A stretch of 45,266 nucleotides of DNA, taken from positions 1 through 45,266 of the forward strand of contig NZ_AYKF01000076.1 in assembly GCF_003732545.1 (NCBI RefSeq), written 5' to 3'. Below, piece by piece: positions 7,991-16,555 of this stretch. Each line of letters opens with the position of its first letter. Within the stretch, counting starts at the first letter, position 1. The position numbers were made by a program, and so were the translations under genes. The stretch comes from Salinisphaera orenii subsp. halophila YIM 95161. Lineage in GTDB: Bacteria > Pseudomonadota > Gammaproteobacteria > Nevskiales > Salinisphaeraceae. The notes under the pieces were generated by a model. It saw nothing but the letters and a program-made list of their open reading frames with translations. It ran no database searches and had not been told where the DNA came from.

Positions 7991-10521
7991 CGCTTCGGGA
8001 CCGACTGCGGGCACTCCATCCGATCTTTCAGCTCCACTGGCTGCTCGGCATCACGGCCGGCTCGGTGCTGGTGGTCGTCGGCGTGACCGGCGGCCTGATG
8101 TCGTTCCAGCAGGACATCCTGGAATGGCTCAATCCCGCCACCGTCGAACGCCTGCGTGCCGACACACCGCGCCTGTCGCCGCCCGAGCTCGTGGCGCGCT
8201 ATCATGAGGCTCACCCGGAGCACCGGGTGTCATCACTGTTCTGGCGCCAGGACCGGCCGTATCCGCTGCTGATCGGCTATGACACGCCCGAGAGCACGGA
8301 CCAGCGCGGCGGGCGCGCGCTCCTCGACCCCTACACCGCCGAACCGATGGCCCAGCCACGCGGGCAGTGGACATTCGGCCTCATCCGCCAGCTCCACGAG
8401 CGCCTGGCCGCCGGGCGCACGGGCCAGATCATCGTCGGCATCTCGACGATCACGCTCGTGGTGCTCTCGATCAGCGGGCTGTACCTGCGCTGGCAGCGAC
8501 GGCCGCGTCAGGGCTGGCGCTGGCTCTGGCCGCGCGCGCTCGGCGGCAAGCTCGCCGGCGAATGGCATGCGGTGCTCGGCGTCTGGGCGCTCGTCGCCTA
8601 TCTGCTGGCTTCGCTCACCGGGCTGATCTGGTCGTTCGACTGGTACCGCGACGGCGCAAACGCCCTGTTCGCCTCCGGCGAGACCGCCGCGCACCCCAGC
8701 CTCGAGGCGCCGGTCGCCGACCCCGACCTCGAACGGATCTGGGCAGGCATCGCCCCCGAGATGGCCGACGCGCTCTCGGTGTTCATCCGCCTGCCGGACG
8801 AACCCTCGGCCACGGTCGACGTGCACTATGTCCCGGGCGACGCCCAGCACCGTTTCGCCGACAGCGAGCTGTTCGTCCACCCCGGCACGGGCGAGATTCT
8901 CGGTCGCGAAAGCTTCGCCGAACTCGGCTTCGGCGACAAACTGCTGGCCAGCGCCTACGCCCTGCACATGGGCGCCTTCTTCGGCACGCCGGGCGTGGTG
9001 TTCATGATGCTCGCCAGCCTGGCCATGCCCGTGTTCTTCGTCACCGGCTGGCTGCTGTATCTGCGCCGACGCCGCATGAAAAGACAGGTGGCCGCGCCGA
9101 CGCGGCGGGCCGTCGACGCCGCGCCGGGCGAGCAGACGGTGCTGGTGGCCTATGCCAGCCAGAGCGGGCTGGCCCAGCGTATCGCCACCCAGACCGCGAA
9201 CACGCTGCAGCAGGGCGGCCGCGCCGTGCGCATGGCCGATCTGGGCGCGTTGACGCCGACCTGTCTGCGCGCACACCGACGCGCCCTGTTCGTGGTCAGC
9301 ACCCACGGCGAAGGCGATGCGCCCGTGGCCGCGCGCCACTTCGACCGCCGTTTCTGTCACGCCGGCGAGCCGCGTCTCGAACAGCTCGACTATGCCCTGC
9401 TGTGCCTGGGCGACAGCGACTACGCCGACAGCTACTGCGCCTTCGGCCGGCGACTGGACCGCAGCCTGCGCGAACGCGGGGCCCGCACGCTGCTCACGCC
9501 GATCGAGGTCGACAAGGCCGATCAGCACGCGCTCGCCCGCTGGCACGCCGCGCTGGCCGGGCTGTTCGGCGTCGCCGCGGCCCGGGCCGAGCCGGCGTTC
9601 TCGCGCTGGCGGCTGGCCGAACGCGCGGTACTCAACCCCGCCAGTCTCGGCACGCCGACGGCCTGGCTGCGCCTGACCTGCGACGAGGCGCCACCCGGCG
9701 AGTGGCGCGCCGGCGACATCGCCGAGATCCGGCCGCATCATGCAGGCGCGCGGGTCGCCGCATGGCTGGACCGCCACGGGCTCGACCCCTGCGCGATGGT
9801 CGTGCGCGGCCACGTCGCGATGAATCTGCAGGATGCGCTCGCCGACCGGCAATTGCCCGAGACGGCCGACGCCGACGCCCGCGCCGATCTGCAGGCCTGG
9901 TACGACGGCCTGCCGCCCCTGGCCGCACGCGATTACTCCATCGCCAACATCGACGCCGGCCGCGGCATCGAGCTGGTCGTCCGTCTGGCATGCCACGACG
10001 GCGGCACCGGCGTGGCCTCGGGCTGGCTCATCGAACACGCGGCCCTCGGCGCGGCCGTCGACGTCCGTCTGCGGGCCAACCCCGGCTTTCGCGCCGATGC
10101 GGACGCGCTCGCCCGACCCGCCCTGCTGATCGGCAACGGCACCGGCATCGCCGGCCTGCGCGCCCATCTGCAAGCCCGCATCGCCGCCGGCCGCCACGAC
10201 AGCTGGCTGATATTCGGCGAGCGCCAGCGTGCCCGTGATTTCTACTTCGCCGAGGAACTCACGGCCCGGGAGCGCGAGGGCCGGCTGCGGCTGGATCCGG
10301 TGTTCTCGCGCGACGGCGAGACGCGGCGTCATGTGCAGCACTGGCTCGCCGAACGGGCGGACGTCGTTCGCGAGTGGCTGGCCGCGGGCGCCATCGTCTA
10401 TGTCTGCGGCAGCCACGAGGGCATGGCGCCGGGCGTGACCGCGGCGCTGGCCGAGATCGTCGGCGACGCCGGGCTGGACCGTCTGCATGCCGAAGGCCGG
10501 ATCCGCATGGATGTGTACTGA
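7987..10521 (+). CDS. PepSY / flavodoxin / ferredoxin-reductase fusion, predicted ferric-siderophore reductase
   Basis: An 844-residue inner-membrane reductase. The N-terminal 370 residues are a PepSY-associated membrane region with four transmembrane helices (about 17-40, 147-168, 193-216 and 335-360) and His residues near the helices (His17, His137, His194, His327). Residues about 383-520 form a flavodoxin domain (TVLVAYASQSGLAQRIA, VVSTHGEGDAP, CLGDSDYADSY). The remainder is a CysJ-type FAD/NADPH reductase, with RDYSIANI for FAD, LLIGNGTGIAGLRAHL and FGERQRARDFYFAEEL for NADPH, and a YVCGSHEGMAPGV tail. The layout matches PA4513-type proteins found beside siderophore receptors. It probably moves electrons from cytosolic NADPH to periplasmic ferric siderophore; that role is inferred. 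The downstream receptor begins 82 bp later, probably in the same operon. Confidence 0.88.
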   Translation: MTLRDRLRALHPIFQLHWLLGITAGSVLVVVGVTGGLMSFQQDILEWLNPATVERLRADTPRLSPPELVARYHEAHPEHRVSSLFWRQDRPYPLLIGYDTPESTDQRGGRALLDPYTAEPMAQPRGQWTFGLIRQLHERLAAGRTGQIIVGISTITLVVLSISGLYLRWQRRPRQGWRWLWPRALGGKLAGEWHAVLGVWALVAYLLASLTGLIWSFDWYRDGANALFASGETAAHPSLEAPVADPDLERIWAGIAPEMADALSVFIRLPDEPSATVDVHYVPGDAQHRFADSELFVHPGTGEILGRESFAELGFGDKLLASAYALHMGAFFGTPGVVFMMLASLAMPVFFVTGWLLYLRRRRMKRQVAAPTRRAVDAAPGEQTVLVAYASQSGLAQRIATQTANTLQQGGRAVRMADLGALTPTCLRAHRRALFVVSTHGEGDAPVAARHFDRRFCHAGEPRLEQLDYALLCLGDSDYADSYCAFGRRLDRSLRERGARTLLTPIEVDKADQHALARWHAALAGLFGVAAARAEPAFSRWRLAERAVLNPASLGTPTAWLRLTCDEAPPGEWRAGDIAEIRPHHAGARVAAWLDRHGLDPCAMVVRGHVAMNLQDALADRQLPETADADARADLQAWYDGLPPLAARDYSIANIDAGRGIELVVRLACHDGGTGVASGWLIEHAALGAAVDVRLRANPGFRADADALARPALLIGNGTGIAGLRAHLQARIAAGRHDSWLIFGERQRARDFYFAEELTAREREGRLRLDPVFSRDGETRRHVQHWLAERADVVREWLAAGAIVYVCGSHEGMAPGVTAALAEIVGDAGLDRLHAEGRIRMDVY

Positions 10522-10603
10522 CGCCGCCGCCATACCGGCGGCCCGGCCAGCCGATGCTTCAGGAAACGACCGAACCACAACCCAGCACGCCAAGGGGGAC
10601 CTC

Positions 10604-12838
10604 ATGCCCACACCAACCGCACCCAACACCTCGCGACGACCGGCTCAGCGACCGTCGACGACCCTGCGAAAAGCGCTGACCACCCTGCCGCTGGTACTGT
10701 TCGCCGCCGGCGCGGCCGCCCAGAGCGAATCCGGCGAGACGCGGCTGGCGCCGATCAATGTCGAAGGCGCCGGCGTCGACAGTGCTTACGCGCCGGTCGA
10801 CGGCTACGTCGCCGAGCGCAGTGCCACCGCCACCAAGACCGACATCCCGCTGATCGAGTCGCCCCAGGCGGTGAGCGTGATCGGCCGCGAGCAGCTCGAG
10901 GATCGCGATGCGGATACGCTGACCGAGGCGGTGGAATACAGCCCCGGCATCGCGGTGCTCAATCGCTTCAACAACAACATCATCGATTCGATCGGGATCA
11001 ACATCCGCGGCTTTCAGGCCTCGGACGCCACCTATCGCGACGGCACCCGCCTGTTCGCCGGCCTGCCCTACGACGCGCCGATCGAGCCCTACGGCCTGGA
11101 GCGTATCGAAGTGCTGCGCGGGCCGGCCTCGGTGCTCTACGGCCAGGGCCAGCCGGGCGGCATAATCAACCTGGTGACCAAGCGCCCGACCGCCACGCCG
11201 CTGCGCGAGATCGGCCTGGAGATGGGCAGCGACCACCACAAGCAGCTCAAGGGCGACGTGAGCGGACCCATCGACGAGGACGGCCACTGGCGGTATCGCC
11301 TGACCGGGCTCATGCAGGACGCCGAGTCGCCGATCAACTTCATCGAGGACGATCGCGTCTATATCGCCCCGGCGCTGACCTGGGCGCCGAGCGCGCGCAC
11401 CGAGCTGACCGTCCTCGCCGACTATCAGAAGAACGAATCCGACTACTACTGGACCGGCTTTCCGCGCGCAGGCACCGCCTACGACAGCGACAACGGCCGC
11501 ATCCCCGAGGACCGCTATATCGGCATCCCGGGCCTCGGCGGCTACGAGTCGGAAGTCTATTCCGTGGGCTATCTGTTCGAGCAGCTCATCGGCGATCGCA
11601 TCACCTTCCGCCAGAACGCCCGCTATCGCCATATCGACTACGACGTGGTCGACGTCTTCCGCGACTATTTCGCCAACCCCGACGACCCGGACGATCCGCT
11701 CTACCCACTGAACGAGGACCTCACCCAACTGTCTCGCGACGCGCGTCTGCGCTTCGACGAGGGCGATACCCTAACCGTCGACAACCAGCTCGTCACCGAG
11801 CTGTCGCACGGCAACTTCGACCACAGCGTTCTGGTCGGCTTCGACTACAAGACGCTGGACTACGAGGCCCGCAACAGCGGCTTTCGCAACCCGACCACCG
11901 ACATTCCGCCGCTGGATCTCTACGATCCCGACTACAGTCAGGACTACGCCCTGCCGACCACCTTCACCCGCAGCCGCACCGAAGCCGACCAGTACGGCCT
12001 CTACGTGCAGGATCACGTCAAGTACGGCGACCACTGGGCGTTCACCGCCGGCGCGCGCCAGGACTGGGTCAAGGAAGAATCGCTGGGCGCCGACGAGAAC
12101 GATCAGAACAACCTGAGCTGGCGCGCCGGGCTGGTCTATCTCGCCGACAACGGCCTGGCGCCGTATGCCAGCTATAGCGAATCGTTCACGCCACAGTACG
12201 GTGTGAACGAGGCCACCGGTGCCAGCTACGAGCCGATCAGCGGCGAGCAGTACGAGATCGGCCTGCGTTATCGGCCGATCGGCTGGAACGCCTCCTTCGA
12301 GATCGCGGCCTTCGATATCAGCCGCGAAAACGAACTGGTCGCCCTGCCCAGCAACCCGACCGTACAGGACCAGATCGGCGAAACGCGCTCGCGCGGCGTC
12401 GAACTGGGCGCGGAAATCGATCTCACGCGCGGGCTGTCGGCGATCGCCAGCTATACCTGGAACGAGGTCGAGGTCGTGGAAGCCGGCGGCGCCCAGGCCA
12501 CCAACGGCAAGCGCGTTGTCGATCGCCCCGAGCATATCGCCAAGCTCTGGCTCGACTATGAATTCCAACGCCCCGTGCTCGACGGCCTGGGCATGGGCGC
12601 GGGCGTGCGCCATCGCGGCTCGGCGTTCAGCAACGCCGACAACACCGCACGCTACCCCTCGGCGACACTCGTCGATGCTGCCGTGCGCTACACGTTCGAC
12701 AACGTGCGCCTGCAGGTCTCGGCCCGCAACGTCTTCGACGACGTGAAGGTCTATTGCACCGGCAACGAGCCGAGTTCGTTCTGTGATTACGGCGTCGGAC
12801 GCAACGTTCTGGGCAGCATCACCTACCGCTGGGATTAG
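10604..12838 (+). CDS. TonB-dependent siderophore receptor (FhuA-like), second copy
   Basis: A 744-residue outer-membrane receptor. A signal peptide ends near AGAAAQ. The plug carries ATKTDIPLIESPQAVSVIGREQL, LERIEVLRGPASVLYGQGQPGG and INLVTKRP, followed by a beta barrel with strands such as YRLTGLMQDAES and LAPYASYSESFTPQYG. Near the C-terminus two cysteines (YCTGNEPSSFCDYGVGR) match the FhuA-type terminal disulfide. The last residues are YRWD, so the usual C-terminal aromatic residue is one position from the end, as in the other receptor here. ATG 10604 is chosen because AAGGGGG lies directly upstream and the signal peptide starts there; the reading frame stays open further upstream without a site. 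It follows the reductase gene and probably shares its Fur-controlled promoter. Confidence 0.93.
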   Translation: MPTPTAPNTSRRPAQRPSTTLRKALTTLPLVLFAAGAAAQSESGETRLAPINVEGAGVDSAYAPVDGYVAERSATATKTDIPLIESPQAVSVIGREQLEDRDADTLTEAVEYSPGIAVLNRFNNNIIDSIGINIRGFQASDATYRDGTRLFAGLPYDAPIEPYGLERIEVLRGPASVLYGQGQPGGIINLVTKRPTATPLREIGLEMGSDHHKQLKGDVSGPIDEDGHWRYRLTGLMQDAESPINFIEDDRVYIAPALTWAPSARTELTVLADYQKNESDYYWTGFPRAGTAYDSDNGRIPEDRYIGIPGLGGYESEVYSVGYLFEQLIGDRITFRQNARYRHIDYDVVDVFRDYFANPDDPDDPLYPLNEDLTQLSRDARLRFDEGDTLTVDNQLVTELSHGNFDHSVLVGFDYKTLDYEARNSGFRNPTTDIPPLDLYDPDYSQDYALPTTFTRSRTEADQYGLYVQDHVKYGDHWAFTAGARQDWVKEESLGADENDQNNLSWRAGLVYLADNGLAPYASYSESFTPQYGVNEATGASYEPISGEQYEIGLRYRPIGWNASFEIAAFDISRENELVALPSNPTVQDQIGETRSRGVELGAEIDLTRGLSAIASYTWNEVEVVEAGGAQATNGKRVVDRPEHIAKLWLDYEFQRPVLDGLGMGAGVRHRGSAFSNADNTARYPSATLVDAAVRYTFDNVRLQVSARNVFDDVKVYCTGNEPSSFCDYGVGRNVLGSITYRWD

Positions 12839-12852
12839 AGCAGTCGGGCCCC

Positions 12853-12892
12853 ACGCCCGCCCGGACCGCGATATCGCGGCCCGGGCGGGCGT
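12853..12892. other. Long GC hairpin after the second receptor
   Basis: ACGCCCGCCCGG (12853-12864) pairs with CCGGGCGGGCGT (12881-12892). The interior is itself a 14-bp palindrome, CCGCGATATCGCGG (12866-12879), so nearly the full 40 bases can fold, with a single A/C mismatch. It starts 14 bases after the stop codon and has no T tract. It may act as a 3'-end stabiliser or a factor-assisted terminator. Confidence 0.6.
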
Positions 12893-13092
12893 GACGGCCG
12901 GCGCCCTGCCAGCGCGGATCGCGTTGCGGCGCGGATTGCAATCAGCCGGGCGCCGCGACCGGCCACGGCGACTCCCGCACGCGGCGGCACGGCACGTCCG
13001 GGCGACTAATCGATCGGCCAGGAACGCACGATCGAGTCCTTCGACAGCGGTTACCGCCTCGACCGGGCCGCGCCGGCGGTTTGCGCCCCGCG

Positions 13093-13382
13093 CCGGTTGA
13101 CACGTCTCCCGAGTGCCGCCGGCCACCGCACCTCGGGCGTGCAACCCCAAGGCGCCGATCGCAGCGCGCCACGATGACGACACGTGCCGCGTCGCAGGGC
13201 GCCTGGGGTCAAGGACTTCTGGGCGGTCCGAGTCGTCGGGCAGAACGCGCGTATACGAACAACGTGCCGCAATCCAGCGTTGCTACATGCCGGCGCGGCG
13301 CGGCTGCGCGACCCGTAAGACCTCTCGCCCTGCCACACAACAGCGCGCGGCCCGAGCTCGCATGACGGCGTGGTGGCCCCTA
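13093..13382. repeat. Eroded copy of the ~300-bp inverted-repeat element
   Basis: The gap 12839-13379 has no credible gene. From 13093 it resembles the clear repeats at 38739 and 44896. The left end GTTGACACGTCTCCCGAG parallels GTTGACGTGTCCTGCGAG. Inside, TGGGCGG(T/C)CCGA, GCAATCCAGCGTT and CACAACAGCG occur in the same order and at similar spacing. The right end finishes in GGCCCCTAG, against GGCCCTAG in the first clear copy. Much of the remainder has diverged. The right end coincides with the TAG stop of the acetyltransferase on the other strand. Confidence 0.42.
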
Positions 13383-13973
13383 GCCGAAACGCTCGAGCTG
13401 GAAATCCAGATTCTGGCGTACCGCCGGCCACTCGATATCGATGATCGAGAACACCACCGTGTCGCGGTAGATCCCCTCGGCACTGACCTGGTGGTTGCGC
13501 AGCACACCGTCCTGCTTGGCCCCGAGGCGCGTGATCCCAGCCCGCGAAGCGCGGTTGTGCCAGTGGGTGCGAAACTCGACGGCGATCGCGCCGAGCGTAT
13601 CGAAGGCATGGCCCAGCATCAGCCGCTTGCACTCGCTGTTGATCGCGGTGCGCTGAAAGCGCGCGGCGTACCAGGTGTAGCCGATCTCGGCGCGTCGATT
13701 GGCGGCGTCGACGTGACAGAAGCGGGTCGACCCGATCACCGAGCCGCCGGCGCGCTCGCGCACCGCGAACGCGAGCCCGCCCTGCGCGCGCTCGGCCGTC
13801 GCGGTCTCGATATAGGCCTCGACCGCATCGGGCTCGGGTACGAAGGTGTACCACAGTCGCCAGAGCTCGCCGTCGCGGGCCGCATCGGCGAGCGCCGGCG
13901 AATGCGCGGGCGCCAGCGGCTCGAGCGAGACATGTCGACCGGCCAGCGTGGTCGGCTCTATCCAGTGCGTCAT
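13380..13973 (-). CDS. GNAT family N-acetyltransferase (RimJ/RimL-like)
   Basis: A 197-residue acetyl-CoA-dependent acetyltransferase of the RimJ/RimL type, which acetylates amino groups on proteins or small molecules. The pattern runs LAGRHVSLEPLAPAHSPAL at the N-terminus, FAVRERAGGSVIGSTRFCHVDAANRRAEIGYTWYAA (strands 3-4), INSECKRLMLGHAFDTLGAIAVEFRTHWHNRASRAGITRLGAKQDGVLRNH (acetyl-CoA binding arm and last strands) and a closing VFSIIDIEWP segment. Length and order match the family. The start at ATG 13973 (MTHWIEP) fits the family N-terminus; an upstream in-frame start at 14039 adds 22 residues without support. The stop codon lies at the edge of an eroded repeat. The substrate is unknown. 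Confidence 0.88.
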   Translation of the reverse strand: MTHWIEPTTLAGRHVSLEPLAPAHSPALADAARDGELWRLWYTFVPEPDAVEAYIETATAERAQGGLAFAVRERAGGSVIGSTRFCHVDAANRRAEIGYTWYAARFQRTAINSECKRLMLGHAFDTLGAIAVEFRTHWHNRASRAGITRLGAKQDGVLRNHQVSAEGIYRDTVVFSIIDIEWPAVRQNLDFQLERFG

Positions 13974-14261
13974 CGGGCCATCCGTTGAATCATCGGCAGC
14001 CGAGAGCTTAATGCAGCGGTGCTGCGAGATGAAATTCACGCGCCGCGTTCGGGCGTGTCAGCCGGGCGTCGGCAGATTGCCATAGGTCCGCCGATGACAA
14101 CGAGCGCTCGCCGACACCCGCATCGAAGCGACGCCGCGCCGCACCGAACCGCGCGGGGTCGTGGCCGTACCAGGCGTGGCGGCCGCCGCCACGGGCCGTG
14201 CCGCCGGCGGTCGCGGCGAGCGCCATTTGACGCGGACGCGGCCACCGCCTACAACAGCGCC

Positions 14262-15170
14262 ATGCGATTCGGCGTCATCGGTGACATACACGGCTTCTGG
14301 GACGAACGCGACACCGCGTTCTTCAACGCCGCCGGCTACGACATGCTGCTGTTCGTGGGCGATTTCGCCCACGTGACCGGCAGCCGGCCGGTCGCGCGTC
14401 GACTGGCCGGCCTGACCACCCCGGCCTGGGCCATCCCCGGCAATCATGACGGCGTGACCCTGCCCCAGCTGCTCGCCGAGATCCGCGATCGGCCGTCAAT
14501 GGCGCGTCTGGGCGCCATCGGCATGGGCCGACGCGTCCGGCGCATGGCGCAGGCCATGGCCCCCGTACGACTCGGCGGCTACACGCTGGAGACGCTGAGC
14601 GACGATCTGGGGCTGCTGATCGCGCGCCCGCACGCCATGGGCCCCGACCGGTTCTACTACCGCAGCTATCTGCAGCGCCGCTTCGGCGTATCCGACTTCG
14701 AATCGAGCGCGGCCCGCCTGGCACGCCTGATCGACGCCGCGCCGCGGGACCTGATCGTCCTCGCCCACAACGGGCCGTCGGGGCTGGGCGACGAAGCCAC
14801 CGCCCCGTTCGGCTGCGACTTCAAGCCGGATCTCGGCGACTTCGGCGATCCGGACCTGCGCGCCGCCATCGCGCACGCCCGCGCGAGCGGACGCCGTGTG
14901 CGCACGGTGCTCGCCGGCCACATGCATCATCGCAGCAAGCACAGCGGCGCCTGGCGCCGGACCCACCTCCGCGAGGCGGAGACGCTGATGCTCAACTGCG
15001 CCCGCGTGCCCCGCATCGAGGCCGATGGCGCCCGGCGCCATCATGTCGCGCTCACGGTGACACCGGAGGCACTCGAGGCCGAGACCGTGTTCGTCGACGC
15101 CGCCGGCGATGTCGTCGAACGCACACCGATCGAGCCGCCGGCGGCCAGTAACGACGCGTCGCCGCTCTAG
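14262..15170 (+). CDS. Calcineurin-like metallophosphoesterase
   Basis: A 302-residue cytosolic phosphoesterase with the full two-metal motif set: GDIHG at Asp8/His10, LFVGDFAH, IPGNHDGV, LIVLAHNGPSG and LAGHMHHRSK. Together these residues bind two metal ions that activate water to cleave phosphate esters. The C-terminal 50 residues (TLMLNCARVPRI onward) resemble TIGR04168-type phosphoesterases described mainly from cyanobacteria and plastids. The substrate is unknown. The start at ATG 14262 puts the first beta strand MRFGVIGDIHG at the N-terminus as expected; upstream open frame has no coding signal. The 288 bp before it hold no gene that I can support. It is convergent with the MFS carrier. 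Confidence 0.88.
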   Translation: MRFGVIGDIHGFWDERDTAFFNAAGYDMLLFVGDFAHVTGSRPVARRLAGLTTPAWAIPGNHDGVTLPQLLAEIRDRPSMARLGAIGMGRRVRRMAQAMAPVRLGGYTLETLSDDLGLLIARPHAMGPDRFYYRSYLQRRFGVSDFESSAARLARLIDAAPRDLIVLAHNGPSGLGDEATAPFGCDFKPDLGDFGDPDLRAAIAHARASGRRVRTVLAGHMHHRSKHSGAWRRTHLREAETLMLNCARVPRIEADGARRHHVALTVTPEALEAETVFVDAAGDVVERTPIEPPAASNDASPL

Positions 15171-15241
15171 CCGCCCTGGCCGCCTGCGGCGAAAGCGCGA
15201 CCCCGGGCGCTGTCATCGACCGCCCCGGGCGGGGCCGGGCA

Positions 15242-16555
15242 CTAGCCCCGCTCGCGCACCGCCAGCCAGCGCAGTGGCACCGCCATGAGCAGGATCGAGG
15301 CCGCGACCGCGCCGTAGGCCGGGCCGTAGCCGAACAGCCGGCCCAGCTCGAGGCCGGCGGCCGGACCGAACGCGCCGCCGAGATCGCTGGACCACTGGTA
15401 GACCGACAGCGCCCGCCCGTGCAGGTGCCGCGGCGCAACATCGCCGAGCAGGGTCAGCATCGGGATGGTCAGCCCGCCGGAGCCCACGCCGATGACCAGC
15501 AGTGCGGCGACCGCGGTGGCCACCGATCCGGCCTGGCCCAGGGCGACCAGACCCGCAGCCACCAGCAGCATGGCCGGGAGCAGCAGCCGGGTGCGCGAGG
15601 ACGCCCGGTCGAGATAGCGCCCGGCGGCCAGCGACGCGCTCGCCCGCGCGCCCATCAGCACGGCCATGAACAATCCCGCGCTGCCCTCGGCCCCGAAGCC
15701 GAACAGATACAGGGCCCGCTGGCCGACCAACACCGCGATGGTCGCCAGCAGCACCCCGGACACGGCGAAGAACAGCAGCGCGTTGGCGCCCCAGATGATG
15801 CGCAGCGTCGGCATCGCCAGCAGCGCGCGCCACTCCGCGCGACGCTCGGCCCGGCCGGCCGTGCGGCTGGACGGCGGCGCGCGCCGATCGACCCGGGCCG
15901 GCAGCACGCGGAGCGCGGCCAGCGCCGCCACCAGACTCAGGCCGGTGGCCGCGAGAAAGGCGGCATTGGCCGAGACCCCGTCGGCGACCAGGCCGCCGAT
16001 GACCAGTCCGGCCGGCAGCCCCAGGCTGATGGCCGTGCGCACCCGTGCCGTCAGGCTGCCGCGACGTTCGACCGGGGCGATCGCCATCACTGCGGCCAGC
16101 GTGCCGACCAGCAGCAGCGACGAGCCGATGCCCCAGATCACGCGCCCGGCCAGAAACCACACCGCCGGAGAATCGGCGACGAGCGCGGCCGAAAAGGCCA
16201 GCGTGCCCAACGCCTCGATGGCGAGCCCGGCCGCGACCGGCCAGCGCGCGCCGAAGCGATCCAGCAGGCTGCCCGTGATCGGATTGAAACCCAGCCGCGT
16301 GATGCGGTTGGCCGACAGGATCAGCCCGACCATGAACCCGGAGATGCCCAGGTCCAGTCCGACGACCGGCAGGATCGGAAACACCACGCCGCCACCGACC
16401 CCGCCGAGGAAGGCGATCGCGGCGATGCCCCAGGCACGCGGGGCGACGGCGGAGCCGGCGCCGGCGGCGCTCAGGAGCCGCTGCCCGCCGACGGCTGCGG
16501 CCCGCTCGTGGCCCGGTCCGCGGCGCGGCCGTAGCGGCGGGCGATGACCGCGCAC
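15242..16555 (-). CDS. MFS transporter
   Basis: A 12-helix major facilitator carrier of the drug/metabolite-exporter type. The core starts with AWGIAAIAFLGGVGGG and VFPILPVVGLDLGISGFMVGL. The loop 2-3 signature is present as ITGSLLDRFGARWPVAAGL, and motif-like RTAISLGLPAGLVIGG follows helix 4. A central basic loop (RVDRRAPPSSRTAGRAERR) separates the halves, and the second half ends at WLAVRERG. The start is unclear: there is no ATG before the first helix. GTG at 16555 (used here, 437 residues) overlaps the upstream gene by 85 bp. A CTG at 16474 would form a CTGA overlap with that gene's stop and give a more typical 410-residue protein. The cargo is unknown. Confidence 0.8.
   Translation of the reverse strand: MRGHRPPLRPRRGPGHERAAAVGGQRLLSAAGAGSAVAPRAWGIAAIAFLGGVGGGVVFPILPVVGLDLGISGFMVGLILSANRITRLGFNPITGSLLDRFGARWPVAAGLAIEALGTLAFSAALVADSPAVWFLAGRVIWGIGSSLLLVGTLAAVMAIAPVERRGSLTARVRTAISLGLPAGLVIGGLVADGVSANAAFLAATGLSLVAALAALRVLPARVDRRAPPSSRTAGRAERRAEWRALLAMPTLRIIWGANALLFFAVSGVLLATIAVLVGQRALYLFGFGAEGSAGLFMAVLMGARASASLAAGRYLDRASSRTRLLLPAMLLVAAGLVALGQAGSVATAVAALLVIGVGSGGLTIPMLTLLGDVAPRHLHGRALSVYQWSSDLGGAFGPAAGLELGRLFGYGPAYGAVAASILLMAVPLRWLAVRERG

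Noticed and set aside
14008-14226. Small minus-strand ORF between the acetyltransferase and the phosphoesterase
   Set aside because: No ribosome site, no recognisable domain, and composition like the other GC-rich shadow frames.
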